A stretch of DNA of 47,351 nucleotides. It comes from Caballeronia temeraria. Its GTDB lineage: Bacteria > Pseudomonadota > Gammaproteobacteria > Burkholderiales > Burkholderiaceae. Of this stretch, positions 15,739-22,063 are shown piece by piece. A model generated the notes under the pieces. The model ran no database searches. It was not told the origin of the DNA and saw only the letters and a program-made list of their open reading frames with translations. Position numbers and translations under genes: made by a program. The number at the start of each line of letters is the position of its first letter. Position 1 is the stretch's first letter. Location: positions 1 through 47,351 of the forward strand of contig NZ_FCOI02000046.1 in the NCBI RefSeq assembly GCF_001544795.2, read 5' to 3'.

Positions 15739-15756
15739 CGCGTTGTCCGTATTGGG

Positions 15757-15779
15757 CTGTACAACATCGTGTTGTACAA
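15757..15779. promoter_or_regulatory. Paired TTGTACAA-type operators in the early leader
   Basis: CTGTACAA (15757-15764) and TTGTACAA (15772-15779) are 15 bp apart, centre to centre. They lie between the phage RNA polymerase promoter at 15820-15846 and the first early gene. I see no good host promoter here, so a bound protein might act as a roadblock. Confidence 0.55.
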
Positions 15780-15819
15780 GAAAAAAGTAAGCGAATGGCC
15801 TAGGCATAATCGCCGGGGC

Positions 15820-15846
15820 CTTTCTTTTCTATAGCACGGGGTAAAT
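15820..15846 (-). promoter_or_regulatory. Phage RNA polymerase promoter, leftward, replication genes
   Basis: The minus strand reads ATTTACCCCGTGCTATAG followed by AAAAGAAAGG. It matches the three other copies of (GA)ATTACCCCGTACTATAG with one change in the core (A to G). The CTATAG start region parallels the T7/T3 promoter end CACTATAG. It stands directly behind the terminator of the RNA polymerase gene. Confidence 0.85.
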
Positions 15847-15847
15847 G

Positions 15848-15869
15848 CAAAAAGGCCCCGTAGGGCCTT
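15848..15869 (-). terminator. Terminator of the RNA polymerase gene
   Basis: On the minus strand AAGGCCC, a TACG-type loop and GGGCCTT are followed by TTT. It lies 23 nt after the RNA polymerase stop and immediately before the leftward phage promoter. Host-driven transcription would stop here and phage-driven transcription would begin. Confidence 0.9.
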
Positions 15870-15892
15870 GTTTTACATGGTGTTGTACAGGG

Positions 15893-18400
15893 TTAAGCGA
15901 AAGCGTATGGCGACTGTCTGATGGCCTCAAGGTCCAAGGTCCCCTTGGCGGGAATGCCGAGTTTCCCCAGGTCCTTCATGCTCTTCTGCAGCTTCGACAT
16001 CACATCCGCACTGTCGCACTTCTCGACCAGCGCCATGATGTCATCCACCGCATTCGACAGCACGCCTTCGAGCGGCTCGTTGTTCTCATAGAGTTCGACG
16101 AACGCGTCCCGGATCAGCACATTGAACTTCGGCATCTGATTGGGAAGGGCAGCGAACGAGTCATGGATCAGCAGGAAGTCGTTGATGCCATTGTCGACCG
16201 CCTTGAGCACCACGGCCATCAGGTGAGCCGAGTCCAGCGAGTGGACGAAGTTCGGGGCGATGGAGTTGCGCTGCTTGTGCTCCAGCAGTTCCTTCGTGTA
16301 CCCCATGACAACCTGAGGGTCATAGCGAACCGGCACGTTGACCGAGCGGTTCCAGAGCGTCATCGTCAACTGCTTGACGTTCGGCTTGTGGTAGGCATTC
16401 TCCACGGGGAGACCGAGGGGCGTAACCCACCGCACGGGGATGTTGTGGCGGGCGAGGATGCCTGCGACCTTCTGCAGCCATTCCATCGCAGCGGCAGCGG
16501 CCTTCACGGTCTCGGTCACGGCCTTCATGATGTGCGCGGCCAGGTAGTGTGCTGCAGGAACCTGGTCGGCCCATTCGGTGCCGAAGGTCTCGCGACCCTT
16601 GCCTTCCACGTCGATGATGTCCTCCACCAACTGATCCGCGAAGCCCTTCTGGCGGCTTCCGTACACGAAAGTCATCGTCGCACGCTTCGCCACCTTGCGG
16701 TCGAGGCCGTAGTCGATCCACTTCTGGGCCATCGGGGCTTTCTCCGGGTCCGCGAGGTCAGCCTGCACCAGCGGGAGCACCTTCGACGCGACCGTCCGAT
16801 AAACATCCTGGGGGATATCCGAGGGCAGCAGGTTCACGTACGAACCGCCTTCGGGGTCGCGGAGCAGCGCCGAGAAGTGCTGCAGGCCCGAGCAGGAGCC
16901 ATCGACAGCCACGGGAATGTGGCAGACGTAGCCGGTCGGGTCCTTCAGGTAGGCATCGAGCGCGAGGCACGCGGCCAGGAAGCAGAAGGGCGAGTCAGCC
17001 TTGCGCCACAGTTCCAGGGATGCCAGGGGGTCCTCAGCCACCGCTCGGACGGTCGGCAGGTTCTCGTCTGTCCACTGCACACGGCGGTCATGCGATGCCT
17101 TGTCCATGGCGAGACCCTCCACCTTGAACGCACCGGTCGTGGCCACGTGCCACTTCAGCCAGTACACGCCGTCTTCGTTCAGCACTTCACCCCGGGCCAG
17201 TTCGTACATACCCTTCGCGAAGTCCGCACGTTGGTGATTCAGGCCCGGTCTTGCGTAGACGCGGCCCCGCCAGTCAAGCGTATGCGGCTGATAGAACGGG
17301 TTGCCCACGTACTGCTTGGCTTCCGCGATGGCCGCACGGATTGCGTTGCGCTTCGCACGGATCGCTCCGTTGTCCTTGCGCATCTGCATGGCCTTCTTCG
17401 GGTCTTCGTCCTTGGCGATCTCCACGGGTTTCCCGGGGACCTTACCGACAGCGATGCCATTACTGAAGCAGTGCTCAAGGACCTCGAGGACCTTGGCGTT
17501 CAACTGCAGCGGCACGTCCTGGACAGCGTTGAGGGCACGCACGAACGGCGCACCGGCCTTGGCAGCCTCGTCGACCAGCTTGCGAATCTTCTTGTTCGGC
17601 GTGGCCATCAGCGGGACAGTCTTCGCCACGCGGGCATCGTTGTACGCTCCGGTATCCATGGCGGTCCAAGGGTTCGGACGGGTGACCATGGGCTGATAGA
17701 CCGGGTGCATCCACTGCTGAATCTCGGCCATACCATCCATCTCCGACTGGGCAGCCTCGGTGAACTTGAGGGTCGACGCACCGCTGAAGGAGTCGCCCTC
17801 GACCATGTCGAACATGTCCATCGCAGGGAGCGCGATGTTGATCAGGTTCAGGCCGATCTTGATGAACTCGTCGGGCGTGCGCTCTTCGCCAGCAGCCTCG
17901 AGCAAGTCCTCACCCTTGCGGGCACCCACGCGGGCCGAGGTCACCTTGCGACCCACCAGCTTCTTCAGTTCCTTGTCGTTGGTCGCCTTGGCTTGCTCCG
18001 CGAGCTTCAGGCAGGCCATCTCAGCCTCGACCTCGAAGCCAATCGAGTGCGCCATATCGGTCACCGAGCGGTCGATGGCCGCACCGTTGAACAGCGTGCG
18101 GAGGGTGATCGCGGTGAGAAGCTCATGGTCGACCGAATTGAGGGCAGGGACGTGCGCCGCAGGGCGACCACGCTTGGCCGAAGCCTCCGCAGCAGCCGCA
18201 GCGAACGCCACGACAGCCTTCTGGAATGCCGAGGTGAACAGCTTGTTCTGGTTACGGGCGATGTCACCTGCGTGCAGGGCACGTTCGTTGTTGTCGGCGT
18301 AGCGTTGGGCACCACGCTCGATCATGGACTGCTCGAGTTCGGCCTGGCGCGTGTAGTCCAAGTCGATGGTGTCCAGAATCTGTTGGTCAATGAGGTTCAT
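15893..18400 (-). CDS. Single-subunit DNA-directed RNA polymerase, T7 gp1-like
   Basis: The 835-aa enzyme (T7: 883) has motif A VDGSCSGLQHFSALLRD with the first catalytic Asp, motif B KRATMTFVYGSRQKGFADQL with the catalytic Lys and Tyr, and motif C LLIHDSFAALP with the second Asp; NFVHSLDSAHL precedes it. It would transcribe from the GAATTACCCCGTACTATAG promoters. GGAG lies before the ATG. A host sigma70 promoter (18436-18464) and a leftward phage promoter (18503-18525) stand upstream, so the gene can be switched on by the host and then amplified by its own product. Terminator at 15848. Confidence 0.98.
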   Translation of the reverse strand: MNLIDQQILDTIDLDYTRQAELEQSMIERGAQRYADNNERALHAGDIARNQNKLFTSAFQKAVVAFAAAAAEASAKRGRPAAHVPALNSVDHELLTAITLRTLFNGAAIDRSVTDMAHSIGFEVEAEMACLKLAEQAKATNDKELKKLVGRKVTSARVGARKGEDLLEAAGEERTPDEFIKIGLNLINIALPAMDMFDMVEGDSFSGASTLKFTEAAQSEMDGMAEIQQWMHPVYQPMVTRPNPWTAMDTGAYNDARVAKTVPLMATPNKKIRKLVDEAAKAGAPFVRALNAVQDVPLQLNAKVLEVLEHCFSNGIAVGKVPGKPVEIAKDEDPKKAMQMRKDNGAIRAKRNAIRAAIAEAKQYVGNPFYQPHTLDWRGRVYARPGLNHQRADFAKGMYELARGEVLNEDGVYWLKWHVATTGAFKVEGLAMDKASHDRRVQWTDENLPTVRAVAEDPLASLELWRKADSPFCFLAACLALDAYLKDPTGYVCHIPVAVDGSCSGLQHFSALLRDPEGGSYVNLLPSDIPQDVYRTVASKVLPLVQADLADPEKAPMAQKWIDYGLDRKVAKRATMTFVYGSRQKGFADQLVEDIIDVEGKGRETFGTEWADQVPAAHYLAAHIMKAVTETVKAAAAAMEWLQKVAGILARHNIPVRWVTPLGLPVENAYHKPNVKQLTMTLWNRSVNVPVRYDPQVVMGYTKELLEHKQRNSIAPNFVHSLDSAHLMAVVLKAVDNGINDFLLIHDSFAALPNQMPKFNVLIRDAFVELYENNEPLEGVLSNAVDDIMALVEKCDSADVMSKLQKSMKDLGKLGIPAKGTLDLEAIRQSPYAFA

Positions 18401-18435
18401 GTGGTGCTCCGGTTGGTGTTCGTTGAGTTGTTGCT

Positions 18436-18479
18436 ATCTTAGCGTGCGCAATCGAACAATGCAACACGAAGTTGTACAA
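18436..18479 (-). promoter_or_regulatory. Host promoter of the RNA polymerase gene with upstream operator
   Basis: On the minus strand, -35 TTGCAT (18459-18464), 17 bp, -10 TAAGAT (18436-18441), and a leader of about 30 nt to the ATG. TTGTACAA (18472-18479) lies just upstream of the -35. Repression here would keep the whole lytic cascade silent. Confidence 0.7.
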
Positions 18480-18502
18480 AAACAGACGGTACAGCGCCCT
18501 GC

Positions 18503-18525
18503 ATTGCTATAGTACGGGGTAATTC
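18503..18525 (-). promoter_or_regulatory. Phage RNA polymerase promoter, leftward, own gene
   Basis: The minus strand reads GAATTACCCCGTACTATAG then CAAT, identical over 19 nt to the two rightward copies at 18570 and 18650. It fires toward the RNA polymerase gene and the host promoter in front of it. Confidence 0.88.
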
Positions 18526-18569
18526 GATCCCCTTGATTTTCCTTAGGATTCTCTAGAGAACCTCTAGAT

Positions 18570-18593
18570 GAATTACCCCGTACTATAGAAAGA
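18570..18593 (+). promoter_or_regulatory. Phage RNA polymerase promoter, rightward 1
   Basis: GAATTACCCCGTACTATAG followed by AAAGA, identical over 24 nt to the copy at 18650. The presumed start is the G of CTATAG. It reads into the structured RNA, tRNA-like gene and control region. Confidence 0.9.
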
Positions 18594-18649
18594 GGGGGTG
18601 CCGAGGCAGACCGCCGACCCCACACTAGACCGCATCAGACCAGGAAAGT

Positions 18650-18673
18650 GAATTACCCCGTACTATAGAAAGA
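18650..18673 (+). promoter_or_regulatory. Phage RNA polymerase promoter, rightward 2
   Basis: This is a second exact 24-nt copy of the rightward promoter, 80 bp after the first. I found no further full match downstream, so these two appear to be the main rightward phage promoters for the late genes starting at 22.06 kb. Confidence 0.9.
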
Positions 18674-18811
18674 CACCCTCTATGGGGGGTAGGGGGGCTT
18701 TAGAATCCCAAGGTATCTGTAAGAATACTTAGGACCTGAGAGTTCTTTAGAGTTGTTTTCATTAAGGGTGTTGTTCTGGGTCTAACCTAGGTTCAACCCT
18801 GCTGTTCCTTT

Positions 18812-18917
18812 GGATCACCACGCGAGTCCCCAGGACCCTATACACACCGAGGCGAGACACCGCCTAAAGCACACATAATGTGCTCCCCTCGGTACTTAGG
18901 GACTCCCGTGATGGTCC
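18812..18917 (+). ncRNA. Candidate structured RNA with nested stems
   Basis: The ends GGATCACCACGCGAGTCCC (18812-18830) and GGGACTCCCGTGATGGTCC (18899-18917) pair at 17 of 19 positions, counting one G-U. Inside, CCGAGG (847-852, plus 18000) pairs with CCTCGG (887-892), and AGCACA/TGTGCT (868-873, 879-884) closes a 5-nt loop. No ORF spans it. It lies on the transcript from both rightward phage promoters and 31 nt before the tRNA-like gene. Role is unknown: processing signal, stabiliser or a new small RNA. Confidence 0.55.
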
Positions 18918-18948
18918 ATCTTTTCGGTACAACACAGAACAGTACAAT

Positions 18949-19022
18949 CCCTTGGTAGCTCAACTGGGAGAGCAGCCGTCTATGTGGACGGAAGGTTGCA
19001 GGTTCGACTCCTGCCTAAGGGG
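18949..19022 (+). tRNA. tRNA-like gene with an 8-nt anticodon loop
   Basis: Acceptor CCCTTGG/CTAAGGG, D arm GCTC-AACTGGGA-GAGC, variable AGGTT and T arm GCAGG-TTCGACT-CCTGC fit a tRNA. The anticodon arm does not: with standard spacing the stem is GCCGT/ACGGA (one G-A mismatch) and the loop is CTATGTGG, 8 nt. A 6-nt loop with a shifted stem CCGTC/GACGG is the alternative. CCA is not encoded. If read with U33 as the second loop base the anticodon would be AUG or the quadruplet AUGU; a His-type GUG is also in the loop. It could be a frameshift-type tRNA, a tRNA mimic or a decaying gene. Confidence 0.7.
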
Positions 19023-19086
19023 CCTACAGTTTCCTCAGTAGATACCGTAAACTCCTGGTACACCACGGTCCACTGGGGAGACCAAC

Positions 19087-19218
19087 ATGCACATCATCAT
19101 CGGATTCGTTCTGCTCGTCCTGGCCTTCGGGTTGTTCCCGAGGGTCGCCCTGGCCCTTACGGGTCTCGGGGTGGCAGCAGTAGCAGCGTTCTTTGCCGTC
19201 TTACACTTCCTACCTTGA
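19087..19218 (+). CDS. 43-residue membrane peptide
   Basis: The ORF starts MHIIIGFVLLVLAFGLFPRV and ends AAFFAVLHFLP. Two short hydrophobic segments are separated by a PRVA turn. GGGGAG precedes the ATG at a good distance. It is the only supported protein gene on the rightward transcript before the terminator at 19333. A small membrane or holin-like role is possible but not shown. Confidence 0.6.
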   Translation: MHIIIGFVLLVLAFGLFPRVALALTGLGVAAVAAFFAVLHFLP

Positions 19219-19332
19219 ACAGAGTTCCCGTCAGGGCTTGTGCCGTCCCCGGCCTTCACAGGCGGCTTATCAACAGGGGAGTCCCCAAGACCATGGTGCA
19301 ACGCCATGGCCTCGTTTCCACGCAACGTGGAG

Positions 19333-19440
19333 GCTCGAGCGTGCCCTCTTGGTTATTCGGCTTGTCCTGCCGTTACCCGGACCTCTCTCTCGCTCCCGAG
19401 AGGGCACGCTCGAGCTTTTTCAGGACACCGAAATCCTGAC
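19333..19440 (+). terminator. Long-stem terminator followed by a second hairpin
   Basis: GCTCGAGCGTGCCCTCT (19333-19349) and AGAGGGCACGCTCGAGC (19399-19415) are a perfect 17-bp inverted repeat with a 49-nt loop, followed by TTTTT. TCAGGA/TCCTGA form a second small hairpin at 19419-19439. It would stop or pause rightward transcripts from the two phage promoters. The unusually long loop could also hold a regulatory site. Confidence 0.8.
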
Positions 19441-20061
19441 ATTTCCGAAAGGCCCAAGAAAAAATAACGGGGGCCTACTTTCGTAGCCCTAAATTTCTGG
19501 ATTTTCAGCAATACGGCCTCGCCCTCTGCCCTTAGGCACGGTGGGGTTTTCTCTCGGTCTATCGAATTCGGTGGTCTTCTCAGACCCCCTCAAACAGCCT
19601 GCTCTGAGATCCCTCGAGCGCGGTCTCCCGGCCTCATGCCTGTCGATAGGGTTTCCAGGGCCTCCAATGGCCCGCCATGCCTCTGCTGATGTGTGGCCTG
19701 TAGGGTGGTAGCCAGAAGAGCGGCAGCCCCTAAAAAGCCCTCCAGTAGCCTCCAAACCATATCCCATCTGTAGTAGTCCTACGGTGCACCATAGGCCCTT
19801 AGAGCCGTTCGTTACCCTTGTGGCTGGGTTGGTATCGACCATGGCCCCTCAGCCCGTTAAACGGCCTCATAGATACCTTGCATTCCGTATTGACGAACAC
19901 ACACGCACCCAGGCACCCACAGGTAACCAATGGGCCTAAGGTGTACAGACGAGTACAGACAGCCCCATGGGGAACCATGGAGCGCACGCGAGCAGGGAGC
20001 ATAGGCCCCTCTCTAAAGTACGTGGCAAATAGCTAAAGCCCCGCGCATGGCAGGGCCTTAG
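19441..20061. other. Non-coding control-region stretch with short repeats
   Basis: I find no supported gene in this stretch. It is rich in short related words such as CATAGGCCC (near 19787 and 20000, again near 21649), CCTCATAGA (near 19865 and 21725) and CTAAAG-type words. The two minus-strand frames here have poor composition and no ribosome-binding sites. It may hold replication, packaging or processing signals. Confidence 0.4.
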
Positions 20062-20241
20062 TTATTGACCGCGAATGATGCGAATGTTTCCTGGTAGCTC
20101 GATGGTTACCTTGCCCCCCATGGTTGACGATAGCTCCAATGCTAACGCCTGGGTCAGTGCATGGACTAACTCAGGCGTGGGACGTATTGCCCTGGCATAT
20201 GCCTCCAGGGCTTGCGATACAGGCTTAACTGACGGTCGCAT
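20062..20241 (-). CDS. Hypothetical 59-residue protein
   Basis: The ORF starts MRPSVKPVSQALEAYARAIR and ends KVTIELPGNIRIIRGQ. It is helical then strand, overlaps the previous small ORF by 17 nt, and is the last gene of the minus-strand operon headed by the acidic protein. The family is not recognised. Confidence 0.55.
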   Translation of the reverse strand: MRPSVKPVSQALEAYARAIRPTPELVHALTQALALELSSTMGGKVTIELPGNIRIIRGQ

Positions 20242-20350
20242 TGTTGCTTGGCGCGTACGTCTGGAATTGTCCGTTAGCGTACGATGCGCCCGAAAGGCCG
20301 GACGTAACGCGGAGAACTTGCAAAGCGTGGATGATCTGTTCGAGGGTCAT
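20225..20350 (-). CDS. Hypothetical 41-residue protein
   Basis: The ORF starts MTLEQIIHALQVLRVTSGLS and has an amphipathic first helix. It begins 5 nt after the stop of the membrane peptide, so it is probably in the same operon. Function is unknown. Confidence 0.5.
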   Translation of the reverse strand: MTLEQIIHALQVLRVTSGLSGASYANGQFQTYAPSNNATVS

Positions 20351-20355
20351 GATGG

Positions 20356-20502
20356 TCAGAGGTAGGCAGCAAACAAAAGCCCCGCGATTCCCGCAAGGCA
20401 AGCAAGGGAGGCCGCACCGATAAGCAGTGCGGACCAATCGATACTGTGTAGAGCCAGGACGCCTGATACGGTCGACGCCTGGCCCCAAACTCTTCTAAGC
20501 AT
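20356..20502 (-). CDS. 48-residue membrane peptide
   Basis: The ORF starts MLRRVWGQASTVSGVLALHS and ends in a strong membrane segment (LIGAASLACLAGIAGLLFAA). AGGGG precedes the ATG. It follows the acidic protein by 37 nt, a gap holding a TTGTACAA operator. It may be a small membrane exclusion or lysis-type protein; this is a guess from context. Confidence 0.6.
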   Translation of the reverse strand: MLRRVWGQASTVSGVLALHSIDWSALLIGAASLACLAGIAGLLFAAYL

Positions 20503-20509
20503 TTTTACC

Positions 20510-20552
20510 CCTGTACGATAGTGGAGTGTGTTGTACAAATCACACGTACAAG
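20510..20552 (-). promoter_or_regulatory. TTGTACAA operator inside the immunity-type operon
   Basis: TTGTACAA lies at 20531-20538, with a related CGTACAAG at 20545-20552. On the minus strand TTGTAC can be read as a -35 with a weak -10 TACAGG (20510-20515) at 17 bp. That start would be almost leaderless for the gene at 20502, so the operator may instead modulate read-through. Confidence 0.5.
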
Positions 20553-21454
20553 AAAGGGAAGCACTCAACCGCACGCCCGTCCGTATCCCAACCCACGTAT
20601 GCGCCGCGCTTCTCGGACCACATCAGGCCACGGTCTCCACCTTTGATGTGCGGGACCAATCCGGACCAGAACGGGTTCGAGTGGTAGCCGATGCTGCACT
20701 CCTCAGCGTACGGCGTGTCTTCGCCATCCGAGTAACGCACGGACCAACCAAGCGACCAATCCAAGAATCCACCGTCGCACAGGTCATCAATCTTGTAGAG
20801 ACGAATGCGCCCATAGTTGCCCCGCACGTCTCCACCTTGGTGCACTTCGATGGCCACGTACACATCATCGGCATAGCACCAATCGCCCGCATCAGCAGGG
20901 TAGAACACCTGCCATTGGAACACGTCAGAGAAATCATTCTCATTGTTGTAGACGTTGTCCACAGACGTGCAACGATACTCACGGCCCTCTTCGGATTGGA
21001 TGGCTTCAAGGAGCGCGTCTTCTGCCTGCATCAACCATTTGTCCTTGATCTCTTCATCGAGATCACGCGAGTCGCCCTCACGAACCCAGAAGACATACTG
21101 GCCAGCACGCTCAGACATCTCGTCTTCGTCTCCAATGCTCGCAGCACGGGAGAACGTCTTCTCGGTCTCCAGGTATTCCTGGGCGCGTTCTTCGGACTCT
21201 TCGTCACCTTCCTCTTCCTGATAGTAGAAATCATTGAGCGTGTCCGCAATGTAGCGGCAGGCATCAGAGAACGTGTTGAATTCCGAAGGATCGCTATCGG
21301 GCATGTAGCCAGGCATATTCCAACCTGCAATCCACTTGCGACCAACGGACAACGAGACTTCGGAACCCAACACACGGTCAAGCCAGGATTCCGTGTCGAT
21401 TGCGGCCGAGCTTGCGTCTCTTCTGTCGATGATGATCAGGTCTTTGGCTTCCAT
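20540..21454 (-). CDS. Very acidic 304-residue protein of unknown function
   Basis: The ATG at 21454 (MEAKDLIIIDRRDASSAAID) is the first start after a strong promoter and has AAGG upstream; the open frame runs on past it by chance. The protein is markedly acidic (for example FYYQEEEGDEESEERAQEYL and VREGDSRDLDEEIKDKW) with many aromatics in its second half. I do not recognise the family. Phages often make acidic DNA mimics that block restriction or other host DNA-binding proteins, as T7 Ocr does, so an anti-host role is one option. An immunity or exclusion role is another, because its promoter carries two TTGTACAA operators. Confidence 0.8.
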   Translation of the reverse strand: MEAKDLIIIDRRDASSAAIDTESWLDRVLGSEVSLSVGRKWIAGWNMPGYMPDSDPSEFNTFSDACRYIADTLNDFYYQEEEGDEESEERAQEYLETEKTFSRAASIGDEDEMSERAGQYVFWVREGDSRDLDEEIKDKWLMQAEDALLEAIQSEEGREYRCTSVDNVYNNENDFSDVFQWQVFYPADAGDWCYADDVYVAIEVHQGGDVRGNYGRIRLYKIDDLCDGGFLDWSLGWSVRYSDGEDTPYAEECSIGYHSNPFWSGLVPHIKGGDRGLMWSEKRGAYVGWDTDGRAVECFPFLYV

Positions 21455-21508
21455 TTGATTACCCTTGGTTTCGTTAGGTGCAGCGCTTTGTGTGCTGCGA
21501 TGGAATGG

Positions 21509-21551
21509 ACTATAGCAAAGGGTTTTGTGTTGTACAAGCGTTTTTGTACAA
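21509..21551 (-). promoter_or_regulatory. Strong sigma70-like promoter with two TTGTACAA operators
   Basis: On the minus strand, -35 TTGTAC (21532-21537), 17 bp, -10 TATAGT (21509-21514). The -35 is part of TTGTACAA (21530-21537), and a second copy lies at 21544-21551. This is the best host promoter in the control region and drives the acidic-protein operon. Confidence 0.75.
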
Positions 21552-21554
21552 GAA

Positions 21555-22035
21555 GTTTGTCTGCCGTTCATAACGCGCCACGGCCCTCCCTGGGCAACCA
21601 TCTGTTCGCATTCCCGCGTGCGTCTCATACATGCCACGCGTACGTGTCCATAGGCCCCTAACAGCCTCCCGCGAATCCCTCCCGACCCTTCGCCCCTCCC
21701 GCACGTCTCCAGGCCCTGAAAGCCCCTCATAGACAGGTGATGCACGCACCGATCAGATAGCCTATCTAATCGAAACCCAATGAAATCAATGGGTTGCGAC
21801 AGGCGAGACACGGCGCGGCTCGAATCCCAGTGCGGCAAGTACCCCCTATGCGCCTTTTGAACCCTCTTCAAAAATCCCGGTAAAGCCTCAGCCGTTTTTG
21901 TTGTTGTTGAGGATTGCTGAGTGGGGTCGTTTCCCCCCAAAACACAGACCCCCCCTAGGGTCCCCTCCCGGTCCCTAAACTGACCCGTCCCCCTTTTCCC
22001 ACAGGGTCCCCCGGATACCCCCGGAGGGCCGCAAA
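21555..22035. other. Non-coding stretch with palindromes
   Basis: I see no supported gene here. AGATAGCCTATCT (21754-21766) is a perfect palindrome. AACCCA..TGA-AA-TCA..TGGGTT (near 21774-21796) is a near-perfect inverted repeat and could be an operator for another regulator. CTCAGC/GCTGAG form a long-loop hairpin near 21889-21924. No copy of the phage promoter consensus is found before the first late gene. Confidence 0.45.
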
Positions 22036-22045
22036 GTTGTACAAC
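22036..22045. promoter_or_regulatory. GTTGTACAAC operator at the start of the late region
   Basis: This is a perfect 10-bp palindrome containing TTGTACAA, directly in front of (or overlapping a TTG start of) the first plus-strand late gene. It extends the operator set to the late operon. Confidence 0.6.
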
Positions 22046-22063
22046 TCTCGCCCACGCCTCACC

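Noticed and set aside
15845..18442. 865-aa plus-strand open frame opposite the RNA polymerase gene
   Set aside because: It is the antisense shadow of a clearly conserved polymerase. High-GC codon bias keeps the opposite frame open, and there is no ribosome-binding site or recognisable domain.
19489..20002. Minus-strand frames of 117 and 67 aa in the control region
   Set aside because: No ribosome-binding site, odd composition, and they overlap each other. The stretch is better read as non-coding.
20503..20524. Possible degenerate phage promoter TTTTACCCCTGTACGATAG
   Set aside because: It needs a one-base insertion and a change in CTATAG relative to the consensus. T7-type promoters rarely tolerate indels, so I do not call it.
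21781..21840. tRNA T-arm-like sequence (GGCTCGAATCCC)
   Set aside because: No matching acceptor, D arm or anticodon arm can be formed around it.
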